DNA of 5,222 bases from Rhodanobacteraceae bacterium. GTDB lineage: Bacteria > Pseudomonadota > Gammaproteobacteria > Xanthomonadales > Rhodanobacteraceae. Of this stretch, positions 1 to 5,222 are shown piece by piece. A model generated the notes under the pieces. That model was not told the DNA's origin, did no database searches, and saw only the letters and a program-made list of their open reading frames with translations. The number at the start of each line of letters is the position of its first letter. Position 1 is the first letter of the stretch. The DNA is taken from positions 1 to 5,222 of the forward strand of contig JAICHS010000182.1 in NCBI GenBank assembly GCA_025924775.1, written 5' to 3'. The translations under genes and the position numbers were made by a program.

Positions 1-650
1 AACACCTTGCGCGGCGCGCCACGCCAGGCCAGCGTGCCGTGATAACCCGGCGCCGCGTCAAAACTCTTCAGCGTCCAGTCATCCGCAGCGCCCAGTGCCG
101 CGTCGATCCGCGCGAGGCGCCAATCGACATCGCCCGCGCGCGCAAACACCAGCCGTTCAAGTCCGAACGAGATCCCGGCGCCGTCCGCCTTCAGGATCGC
201 CTCCTTGGCACACCACAAGCCGATGAACGCGTCGTCGCGCGCGCGCGCCTCAATCCGTGCCAAGGCCTCCGCTTCCGTCGGGGCGAAAAACCTGCGCGCA
301 ATTTCGAGTGCGCGCCGCTCCTTGCCGAACCGCTCGATATCCACGCCCAACGCGTTGCCGCGAGCCAGTGCGATCAGCGCGTAATCGCCGCTGTGTGACC
401 AGTTGAACTCCAGCAGGCCCCGGTCGTTCATCGCAAAGGCGCCAAGTGCCAGCCGCGGCTTGCCACCGGGGACCTGGTCGAGCACGACCTCGGCTGCCGG
501 CCGCCCGAGGTAGGTTCCCAACAGCGCGATGAGTGGCGCACGCCCCTGCACCGGCGCATACGGAATCCGCCACAGGTGGATCGCTCCGGGATCCAGGCGT
601 GAGGCGGCGGCTTCCGGCGCCGCCTCGCTGAACTTCAGGGGTTCGGACAT
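1..650 (-). CDS. Sfp-type 4'-phosphopantetheinyl transferase (3' end cut by window edge)
   Basis: This enzyme family moves the 4'-phosphopantetheine arm of CoA onto a conserved serine of acyl- or peptidyl-carrier proteins, in the cytoplasm. 216 residues are visible and the frame runs off the left edge. Family landmarks appear in order: GGKPRL at 62-67, FNWSHSGDYALIAL at 82-95, the metal/CoA motif GVDIER at 102-107 (Asp104, Glu106), and WCAKEAILKADG at 146-157 (Trp146, Lys149, Glu150, Lys154). Sfp-type enzymes are usually about 220-260 residues, so little is missing. The ATG at 650 is chosen because an in-frame stop (the acs TGA) lies only five codons upstream. No good Shine-Dalgarno is visible in that 15-nt gap, which suggests translation coupled to acs. 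The target carrier protein (fatty acid, polyketide, pigment or siderophore) cannot be read from this window. The family call is firm; the specific substrate is unknown. Confidence 0.93.
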   Translation of the reverse strand, partial: MSEPLKFSEAAPEAAASRLDPGAIHLWRIPYAPVQGRAPLIALLGTYLGRPAAEVVLDQVPGGKPRLALGAFAMNDRGLLEFNWSHSGDYALIALARGNALGVDIERFGKERRALEIARRFFAPTEAEALARIEARARDDAFIGLWCAKEAILKADGAGISFGLERLVFARAGDVDWRLARIDAALGAADDWTLKSFDAAPGYHGTLAWRGAPRKV

Positions 651-665
651 CGGTGTGGTGCAGGC

Positions 666-2621
666 TCAGTGCCGCACACGATCGTCGTACAGGCGCTTCA
701 CCACCGAGGGATCGGCCAGGGTCGAGGTGTCGCCCAGCGCGGCAAGATCGACCTCGCTGTTTCCGGCTTCCGCGATCTTGCGCAGGATGCGGCGCATGGT
801 TTTCGCCGAGCGCGTCTTGGGCAGTGCCGCTGCCCATTGCAGGTACTCGGGTGCGGCGAACGGACCGATGTGCTCGCGGATGCCGAGTACCAGTTCCTTC
901 TTCAACGCGTCACTCGGGGTCACACCCTCCTTCGGGGTCACGAAGGCGTAGATCGTGGTGCCCTTGATGGCGTGCGGGCAGCCCACCACGGCGGCTTCAG
1001 CAACCCGCGGGTCCGCCATCATTGCGCTTTCAATTTCGGCGGTGCCGATGCGGTGTCCGGAAACGTTGATGACGTCGTCGACGCGGCCCGTGATTTTCCA
1101 GTCGCCGTCGGCGTCGCGCTGTGCGCCGTCGCCCGTCGTGTACACGCCGGGGTACATCTTGAAATACGTGTCGATGAAACGCTGGTGGTCGCCATACACC
1201 GTGCGCATCTGGCCCGGCCACGAATCCGTGATCACGAGGTTGCCGGAACCCTCGCCTTCGATGGTGTGGCCGTCGGCGTCCATGATCGCGGGTTGCACGC
1301 CGAAGAACGGCTTCATCGCCGCGCCGGGCTTCAGTACGGTCGCGCCCGGCAGCGGGCAGATCAGGGTGCCGCCGGTTTCGGTTTGCCACCAGGTATCGAC
1401 GATCGGGCAGCGGCCTTCGCCGACCACATTGAAGTACCACTCCCAGGCTTCGGGGTTGATGGGTTCGCCCACCGAGCCCAGCAGGCGCAGCGACTTGCGC
1501 GAGGTCCGCTTGACCGGATCGTCGCCCTCGCGCATCAGCGCGCGGAGGGCGGTGGGCGCGGTGTACAGGATGCTGACCTTGTGCTTGTCGCACACCTGCC
1601 ACAGGCGCGACGCATCGGGCCAATTCGGCACGCCCTCGAACACCAGCGAGGTGGCGCCGTTGGCCAGCGGGCCGTACACGATGTAGCTGTGGCCGGTGAC
1701 CCAGCCGACGTCGGCGGTGCACCAGTACACGTCGTCCTCGCGCAGGTCGAACGTCGCCGCGTGGGTCAGCGACACCCACACCATGTAACCGCCGATGGTG
1801 TGCAGCACGCCCTTGGGCTTGCCGGTACTGCCGGACGTGTACAGGATAAACAGCGGGTCCTCCGCGTTCATCGGCTCGGGCTCGCATTCCGCCGGCTGGC
1901 CTTCCACCAGCGCCGCCCACCAGCGGTCGCGCGGCGACTGCATGTTGATCGCCCCGCCGGTGTGGCGCACCACCACCACCGTCTCAACGCTGTTGGTATC
2001 CGGATGGGTGAGGGCCTCATCCACATTGAGCTTCAGCGCGACCTTCTTGTTGGCACGCACGCCTTCGTCGGCCGTGATCACCAGCTTGCATTTGGAATCC
2101 GCGATGCGTCCGGCCAGCGCATCCGGCGAAAACCCGCCGAACACCACCGAGTGGATCGCGCCGATGCGCGCGCAGGCCAGCATTGCCACGCAGGCTTCCG
2201 GAATCATCGGCATGTAGATCGCGATGCGATCGCCCTTCCCGACGCCAAGGTTGCGCAGCGCGTTGGCAAAGCGGCAGACATCGGTATGCAGCTGGCGGTA
2301 GCTGATGGCGCGGGAGACGTTCGGATCGTCGCCCTCGAACAGCAGCGCAGTCTTGTCGCCGCGGGTCTTGAGATGGCGATCCAGGCAGCTGACGGTTGGA
2401 TTGAGCACGCCGTCGGCGTACCAGCGGATGTGCAGGTTGTCCGGATCGAACGAAACATCCTTGACCTGCGTAGGCGGCTTGATCCAGTCCAGCCGCTTGG
2501 CCTGCTCGGCCCAGAACTTGTCGGGGTCCTCCACCGACTCCCGGTACATGCGCGCGTAGGCGTCGGGCTTGATTTGCTCGGCGGCTGCGAACGCCGGTGG
2601 AACGGGATGCACGTTGCTCAT
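666..2621 (-). CDS. acs: Acetyl-CoA synthetase (AMP-forming)
   Basis: Acs converts acetate, ATP and CoA to acetyl-CoA, AMP and PPi through an acetyl-adenylate; it is cytoplasmic and supports growth on acetate. The 651-residue length is standard for the family. Visible in order: phosphate-binding loop YTSGSTGKPKG at 261-271; GWVTGHSY at 306-313 with acetate-pocket Val308/Thr309; LGSVGEPIN at 381-389; WWQTETGG at 411-418, with Trp412 matching the pocket tryptophan (Salmonella Trp414); TTGD ending at Asp498; hinge segment TGRVDDVINVSGHR at 511-524; and catalytic Lys607 in PKTRSAKTMRRILRK at 601-615. The last motif normally reads RSGK; here Ala606 replaces the glycine. The ATG at 2621 follows GAGGAG by 9 nt. 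The 4'-phosphopantetheinyl transferase begins 15 nt downstream in the same frame. Propionyl-CoA synthetase is less likely, because the pocket tryptophan and the Acs-type segments are intact. Confidence 0.97.
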   Translation of the reverse strand: MSNVHPVPPAFAAAEQIKPDAYARMYRESVEDPDKFWAEQAKRLDWIKPPTQVKDVSFDPDNLHIRWYADGVLNPTVSCLDRHLKTRGDKTALLFEGDDPNVSRAISYRQLHTDVCRFANALRNLGVGKGDRIAIYMPMIPEACVAMLACARIGAIHSVVFGGFSPDALAGRIADSKCKLVITADEGVRANKKVALKLNVDEALTHPDTNSVETVVVVRHTGGAINMQSPRDRWWAALVEGQPAECEPEPMNAEDPLFILYTSGSTGKPKGVLHTIGGYMVWVSLTHAATFDLREDDVYWCTADVGWVTGHSYIVYGPLANGATSLVFEGVPNWPDASRLWQVCDKHKVSILYTAPTALRALMREGDDPVKRTSRKSLRLLGSVGEPINPEAWEWYFNVVGEGRCPIVDTWWQTETGGTLICPLPGATVLKPGAAMKPFFGVQPAIMDADGHTIEGEGSGNLVITDSWPGQMRTVYGDHQRFIDTYFKMYPGVYTTGDGAQRDADGDWKITGRVDDVINVSGHRIGTAEIESAMMADPRVAEAAVVGCPHAIKGTTIYAFVTPKEGVTPSDALKKELVLGIREHIGPFAAPEYLQWAAALPKTRSAKTMRRILRKIAEAGNSEVDLAALGDTSTLADPSVVKRLYDDRVRH

Positions 2622-2630
2622 CGCTCAAGA

Positions 2631-2636
2631 CTCCTC
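2631..2636 (-). promoter_or_regulatory. Ribosome binding site of acs
   Basis: GAGGAG on the minus strand, 9 nt before the ATG at 2621. It is a near-consensus Shine-Dalgarno sequence and fixes the acs start. Confidence 0.8.
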
Positions 2637-2639
2637 GTG

Positions 2640-2678
2640 GGCGGACCGGAAACCGCCAACGCTACACCGCACTTGGCG
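2640..2678 (-). promoter_or_regulatory. acs leader with two mutually exclusive short stems
   Basis: Two inverted repeats lie in the acs leader. The outer one is CGCCAA (2654-2659 on the plus strand) against TTGGCG (2673-2678), 6 bp with a 13-nt loop. The second is GGCGG (2640-2644) against CCGCC (2653-2657), 5 bp with an 8-nt loop. They share bases 2654-2657, so only one can form at a time in the RNA. The second ends only 3 nt before the Shine-Dalgarno. They could be RNA control elements, or the longer-spaced pair could be a protein operator. Both stems are short, and chance is a real alternative in GC-rich DNA. Confidence 0.3.
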
Positions 2679-2699
2679 CAGCGTCGGCAGGCCACCTCC

Positions 2700-2705
2700 A
2701 GCGTA
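2700..2705 (-). promoter_or_regulatory. Possible extended -10 element for acs
   Basis: The minus strand reads TGC followed by TACGCT, resembling an extended -10 (TGnTATAAT) with three of six hexamer matches. It would place the start of transcription near 2693, giving a leader of about 72 nt that contains both stems. No -35 is found at normal spacing; TTGCAC upstream is too far (24 nt). Weak call. Confidence 0.2.
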
Positions 2706-2739
2706 GCAAATCGGAGCGACGGAGGGCGGGTGCAACGCG

Positions 2740-3003
2740 TCAGTGCGTATCCGAAGGCGGCAACCGCGGCGGCGGGCCGCCCGGTTTGCGGAGCGTGCTG
2801 CGCAGGGCTTCGAATTCGCGTTCGGTCATGTGCTCGGGACGCGAGCTGGCGCGCAGGTGGCGGTCAATGAACATCAGCGCCGCGGCGATCGCGCACACGA
2901 AACCGACCAGCAGCCCCAAACCCATCCAGCCGGGCGAGTGGCTGGCGAACGCCAGCAGGAAAGCCACCAGGGAAACCAGCGCCAAGCCCCAAACCATGAG
3001 CAT
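2740..3003 (-). CDS. Small two-helix membrane protein, function unknown
   Basis: An 87-residue protein I cannot assign to a named family. Two hydrophobic helices are clear, roughly residues 2-20 and 26-46, joined by a short SHSPGW turn. A charged tail follows (IDRHLRASSRPEHMTEREFEALRSTLRKP, residues 46-74, shown here as its general character: Arg/Glu-rich, helix-like), ending in a Gly/Pro-rich stretch. The positive residues after helix 2 suggest that both ends face the cytoplasm. The amphipathic, charged tail and the clean helix pair argue for a real gene rather than a chance frame. The start is uncertain: ATG at 3003 has GGGG directly against it, while the in-frame ATG at 2997 (Met3) has GGGGA at a more usual distance. 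It sits 118 nt upstream of acs on the same strand and diverges from the DUF4126 gene. It may be co-transcribed with acs, but a separate acs promoter is possible. Confidence 0.75.
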   Translation of the reverse strand: MLMVWGLALVSLVAFLLAFASHSPGWMGLGLLVGFVCAIAAALMFIDRHLRASSRPEHMTEREFEALRSTLRKPGGPPPRLPPSDTH

Positions 3004-3032
3004 CCCCGAGCGATCAACGCGGTTGCAGTCAA

Positions 3033-3038
3033 ATCATA
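3033..3038 (-). promoter_or_regulatory. Possible -10 element for the small membrane protein gene
   Basis: TATGAT on the minus strand matches five of six bases of TATAAT and lies 29 nt before the ATG at 3003, implying a leader of about 23 nt. No convincing -35 is seen at 16-18 nt upstream, so this rests on the hexamer and its position alone. Confidence 0.35.
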
Positions 3039-3080
3039 GCGCAGGCACACGCGACAGGCGTATGGTCACGCTGACCCACC

Positions 3081-3086
3081 AAGGAG
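3081..3086 (+). promoter_or_regulatory. Ribosome binding site deciding the DUF4126 start
   Basis: AAGGAG with 8 nt to the ATG at 3095. It selects 3095 over the in-frame ATG at 3062, which lies upstream of this site and has no comparable signal. Confidence 0.8.
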
Positions 3087-3094
3087 CCGTCAGC

Positions 3095-3712
3095 ATGGTC
3101 GCGCTGCCCTCGGTCGCACTCGCCGGTGTCCTGTCCTGGGCCTCTGGTTTCCGCCTGTACGCTGCGCTGTTCATCGCGGGCTTGTTGCAGCGCCTGCACT
3201 TCGTCGCGTTGCCACCGAAACTTGAGATTCTCGCGCACACGCCGGTGCTGGCCGCGACCGGCGCGTTGCTGGTGGTCGAGTTCCTGGTCGACAAGGTACC
3301 GGCGCTCGACTCGGCGTGGGACAGCGTGCAGACGTTCGTGCGGGTGCCCCTGGGCGCGCTGCTGGCATGGGGCGTGTTCGCCCACGCGTCGCCGGAAACC
3401 CAGGCCATCGCCCTGCTCCTGGGGGGGGCGCTCGCGGCTGGCACGCACCTAGCCAAGGCCGGCACTCGGGCGGTGGTCAACACCTCGCCGGAACCGTTTT
3501 CCAACTGGGGACTCAGTTTTTCCGAAGACGGCGTGCTGCTGCTCGGCCTGTGGCAGGCGTTCAAGCACCCGGTCGTGTTTGTCGTGCTGCTGGCGCTGTT
3601 CGTGCTGCTGCTGGTGTGGCTGATCCCCAAACTGTGGCGTGCGTTGGCCGCCCTGAAGCGTGGCTTCCAGCGCCTGTTCGGTGCGCGGCCCGTGCGACCT
3701 GTTGACAAGTAG
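3095..3712 (+). CDS. DUF4126 domain integral membrane protein
   Basis: A 205-residue multi-spanning inner-membrane protein with the DUF4126 signature; its biochemical function is not established. Recognisable blocks are LSWASGFRLYAALF at 13-26, VEFLVDKVPALDSAWD at 61-76 (including the conserved E-x-x-x-DK-x-P and D-x-x-WD pattern), and the strongly conserved HLAKAGTRAVVNTSPEPFSN segment at 118-137 followed by WGLSFSED at 138-145. Hydrophobic stretches lie near 20-31, 50-66, 86-97, 105-119 and 158-177, and a basic C-terminal tail (about 179-205) probably faces the cytoplasm. The start at 3095 is fixed by AAGGAG 8 nt upstream; the open frame continues upstream but is not likely translated. The gene diverges from the small membrane protein gene and precedes a radical SAM gene by 210 nt. 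It contains a run of eight G residues at 3421-3428, with the frame intact. Confidence 0.9.
   Translation: MVALPSVALAGVLSWASGFRLYAALFIAGLLQRLHFVALPPKLEILAHTPVLAATGALLVVEFLVDKVPALDSAWDSVQTFVRVPLGALLAWGVFAHASPETQAIALLLGGALAAGTHLAKAGTRAVVNTSPEPFSNWGLSFSEDGVLLLGLWQAFKHPVVFVVLLALFVLLLVWLIPKLWRALAALKRGFQRLFGARPVRPVDK
3421..3428 (+). repeat. G8 homopolymer inside the DUF4126 gene
   Basis: Eight consecutive G residues encode part of Leu-Gly-Gly-Ala near residues 109-112. The frame is correct at this length. A gain or loss of one base would truncate or alter the second half of the protein, including the conserved NTSPEP segment. Confidence 0.9.
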
Positions 3713-3922
3713 CGGCGATCACGCGGGCGCGCCGAGGAACGAGTGCGGGCGACGGCGCACTTGCCGCCGCGTGACCCCCGCCGTGACACGAACGCACTTC
3801 GCCGATGGTTCGCTTTGCACCGGGTGCGGTATGAGGTTGGCGACGGCGAGCGTGGCGGTCACGGCAAAGGCGTCGACGGTACCCGTCGCAGGCGGCGAGA
3901 CGTCGCAACGTATGCTGGAGCG
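3713..3922 (+). other. Intergenic region with no convincing gene
   Basis: 210 bp between the DUF4126 stop and the radical SAM start. The plus frame is open from a GTG at 3743 into the radical SAM gene, but the encoded residues are Arg-rich and unlike the family N-terminus. A minus-strand frame is also open here, but only as an extension of the antisense shadow of the radical SAM gene. Weak inverted repeats are present: GTGCG (3743-3747) with CGCAC (3756-3760), and GACGG (3875-3879) with CCGTC (3883-3887). Neither has a T-tract, so no terminator is called. Confidence 0.5.
3911..3916 (+). promoter_or_regulatory. Possible -10 element giving a leaderless radical SAM mRNA
   Basis: TATGCT (four of six bases of TATAAT) ends 6 nt before the ATG at 3923, so transcription could begin at or next to the start codon itself. 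No clear -35 is visible at 3888-3893. A GGAG at 3917-3920 lies only 2 nt from the ATG, too close for a normal Shine-Dalgarno. Confidence 0.3.
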
Positions 3923-5008
3923 ATGCAAACCGTCCCGCCCGCGCGCATCAAGGGCCGTGGCGCCGCCTCCAATCCGGAGGGGCGCTTCGAGACGGTGCGC
4001 CACCAGGCCGAGGACGATGGCTGGCAGCACGCCGTGTTGGACGAAGCCGCGCCGCGTCCGCGCACGCAGGTCACCGCGGAACACGCGCGCAGCGTGATCA
4101 GCCGCAACGACTCGCCCGACGTGCCGTTCGAGCAGTCGCTGAACCCTTACCGGGGTTGCGAGCATGGCTGCATTTATTGTTTCGCGCGCCCCAGCCACAG
4201 CTATCTCAACCTGTCGCCGGGGCTGGATTTCGAAACGAAACTGCGTGCCAAGGTCAACCTCGCGGAGGTGCTGCGCGCGGAACTGGCGAAACCCGGCTAC
4301 GTGCCGAAGCCGATCAACCTCGGCAGCAACACCGATCCGTACCAGCCGGTCGAAAAAACGTGGCGGCTGACGCGCGCGGCGCTGGAACTGCTGGCCGGAT
4401 GCCACCATCCGTGCACCATCGTCACCAAGAATGCGATGGTCGAGCGTGACCTCGACCTGCTGGCACCGATGGCGCGCGCAAACCTCGTGCAGGTGTTCGT
4501 GTCGATCAATTCGCTGGACAACCACCTGGCCGAGAAACTGGAACCGCGCGCCAGCGCCCCGCACCGGCGTTTGCAGGCGGTGCAAGCGCTGGCACAGGCC
4601 GGCGTGCCGACCGGCGTGCTGGTCGCCCCGATCATTCCGGCCTTGAATGATCGCGACATGGAAGCCGTGCTGGAACGTGCGGCCGCCGCGGGCGCCAGCA
4701 CCGCCGGTTACACCGTGTTGCGCCTGCCGTGGGAGCTGAAGACGCTGTTCCGCGAATGGCTGGCGATCCACGTGCCGCAGCGCGCCGATCACGTGATGAG
4801 CCTGGTCATGCAGATGAACGGCGGCCGCGACTACGATTCCGATTTCCGCACCCGCATGCGCGGTCAGGGGCCATTCGCGGACCTGCTGCGGCGCCGCTTC
4901 GAAGTCGCCTGCCGCAGGTACGGCTTCGCGCGTGTCCGCACGCTGCAACTCGATTGCACGCGCTTCACGCTGCCGCGCAAGCCTTCGCCGCAGGGCGAGC
5001 TGTTCTGA
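3923..5008 (+). CDS. PA0069-family radical SAM protein
   Basis: A 361-residue radical SAM enzyme related to the spore photoproduct lyase-like group (COG1533); the reaction of the PA0069 family is not known. The [4Fe-4S]/SAM motif is CEHGCIYC at 79-86 (Cys79, Cys83, Cys86), inside the family block SLNPYRGCEHGCIYCFARPS at 72-91. Other family-like stretches are KGRGAASNPEGRFE at 10-23, NLGSNTDPYQPVEK at 132-145, TIVTKNAMVERDLDLL at 165-180, FVSINSLD at 192-199 and LVAPIIPALND at 233-243. Additional cysteines lie at 160, 164, 330 and 345; Cys160 and Cys164 form a CHHPC pair whose role is unclear. ATG at 3923 is preferred because the KGRG...NPEGRF block normally lies close to the N-terminus, though no well-spaced Shine-Dalgarno supports it. 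The gene is convergent with the S9 peptidase gene, 21 bp away. Family assignment is secure; physiological role is unknown. Confidence 0.92.
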   Translation: MQTVPPARIKGRGAASNPEGRFETVRHQAEDDGWQHAVLDEAAPRPRTQVTAEHARSVISRNDSPDVPFEQSLNPYRGCEHGCIYCFARPSHSYLNLSPGLDFETKLRAKVNLAEVLRAELAKPGYVPKPINLGSNTDPYQPVEKTWRLTRAALELLAGCHHPCTIVTKNAMVERDLDLLAPMARANLVQVFVSINSLDNHLAEKLEPRASAPHRRLQAVQALAQAGVPTGVLVAPIIPALNDRDMEAVLERAAAAGASTAGYTVLRLPWELKTLFREWLAIHVPQRADHVMSLVMQMNGGRDYDSDFRTRMRGQGPFADLLRRRFEVACRRYGFARVRTLQLDCTRFTLPRKPSPQGELF

Positions 5009-5029
5009 GCCTCGCCGGCGCGATGATTG

Positions 5030-5222
5030 TCAGTGCACCGGCGCCGCCGCAAGGTATTTCCCGAACCAGTCGAGCGTGCGACGCAGGATGTCTGCCTGGT
5101 CGGCGTGGTTGGCGATGTGGTGGCCCTGGTTGGCGTACACCACCAGCGTGGTCGGCACGCCCAGCGTCTTGAGTGCGTGCCAGTATTCGAACGACTGCGG
5201 CGCCGGGCACTCCTCGTCGCGT
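5030..5222 (-). CDS. S9 (prolyl oligopeptidase) family peptidase, C-terminal fragment
   Basis: The last 63 residues of a larger alpha/beta-hydrolase-fold serine peptidase; the rest lies beyond the right edge. Residues DEECPAPQSFEYW at visible positions 2-14 match the segment that carries the catalytic Asp in the family (D-x-x-V/C-P-x-x-Q-S); Asp2 is the candidate. The catalytic His is His34 in NQGHH at 31-35, in the usual place just before the last helix (ILRRTLDWFGKYL at 45-57). The nucleophile serine is outside the window. These enzymes cleave peptides, often as dipeptidyl or acylaminoacyl peptidases, and many are periplasmic in this group, but location cannot be judged without the N-terminus. 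The stop is TGA at 5032-5030. The gene faces the radical SAM gene; the 21-bp gap holds no clear terminator. A different alpha/beta hydrolase is possible but less likely. Confidence 0.85.
   Translation of the reverse strand, partial: RDEECPAPQSFEYWHALKTLGVPTTLVVYANQGHHIANHADQADILRRTLDWFGKYLAAAPVH

Noticed and set aside
250..837. A 195-codon minus-strand frame crossing the junction of acs and the transferase
   Set aside because: It overlaps both genes out of frame and its product is Arg/Gly-rich. The in-frame readings give intact Acs and transferase motifs.
669..2870. A 733-codon open frame on the plus strand, antisense to acs
   Set aside because: It lies opposite the clearly real acs gene, its product is His/Arg/Ala-rich with no recognisable motif, and long antisense frames are common in GC-rich DNA with strong third-position bias.
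3062..3094. Upstream in-frame ATG as the start of the DUF4126 protein
   Set aside because: The AAGGAG at 3081-3086 lies inside this extension and is ideally spaced for the ATG at 3095. The extra residues are not hydrophobic or family-like.
3801..3840. tRNA-like GGTTCG segment in the intergenic region
   Set aside because: No matching acceptor or anticodon stems could be drawn around it.
3743..3922. GTG at 3743 as the start of the radical SAM protein
   Set aside because: It would add 60 mostly Arg/Gly-rich residues ahead of the KGRG...NPEGRF block that normally opens the family.
3719..4948. A 409-codon open frame on the minus strand, antisense to the radical SAM gene
   Set aside because: Same cause: the plus strand carries a full set of radical SAM motifs, while the antisense product is low in recognisable structure and Arg/His/Gln-rich.
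5009..5046. Shared terminator between the convergent radical SAM and peptidase genes
   Set aside because: The best pairing is CGGCGC (5016-5021) with GCGCCG (5041-5046) across a 19-nt loop, reaching into the peptidase coding region and without a T-tract on either strand.

Overview
The window is GC-rich, densely coded bacterial chromosome, with third codon positions dominated by G/C and short intergenic gaps. The protein set fits a gammaproteobacterium of the order Lysobacterales (Xanthomonadales; Xanthomonadaceae or Rhodanobacteraceae type): a proteobacterial acetyl-CoA synthetase, a DUF4126 membrane protein, a PA0069-type radical SAM protein and an S9 peptidase. This taxonomic placement is inference from protein resemblance and composition. 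No mobile element, CRISPR array, tRNA or rRNA was seen.

Layout. Left half, minus strand: a small two-helix membrane protein (2740-3003), then acs encoding AMP-forming acetyl-CoA synthetase (666-2621), then an Sfp-type 4'-phosphopantetheinyl transferase (1-650, C-terminus cut by the left edge). acs and the transferase are 15 nt apart and probably form one transcription unit. The small membrane gene is 118 nt upstream of acs and may have its own promoter. The acs leader holds two short inverted repeats that share bases and lie just upstream of a strong Shine-Dalgarno sequence.

Right half, plus strand: a DUF4126 integral membrane protein (3095-3712), diverging from the small membrane gene across a 91-bp promoter region, then a 210-bp gap with no convincing gene, then a PA0069-family radical SAM protein (3923-5008). 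The last 193 bp carry, on the minus strand, the C-terminal end of an S9 (prolyl oligopeptidase) family peptidase, convergent with the radical SAM gene across a 21-bp gap.

How the genes relate. Acs makes acetyl-CoA from acetate, ATP and CoA. The transferase uses CoA as the phosphopantetheine donor to activate carrier proteins. Their adjacency therefore joins two CoA-consuming enzymes, but a functional link is inference. The other genes look like housekeeping or uncharacterised neighbours. I found no clear novel multi-gene system. The points most worth a second look are an altered acylation motif around the Acs active-site lysine, the acs leader structure, a G8 tract inside the DUF4126 gene, and a possibly leaderless start for the radical SAM gene.
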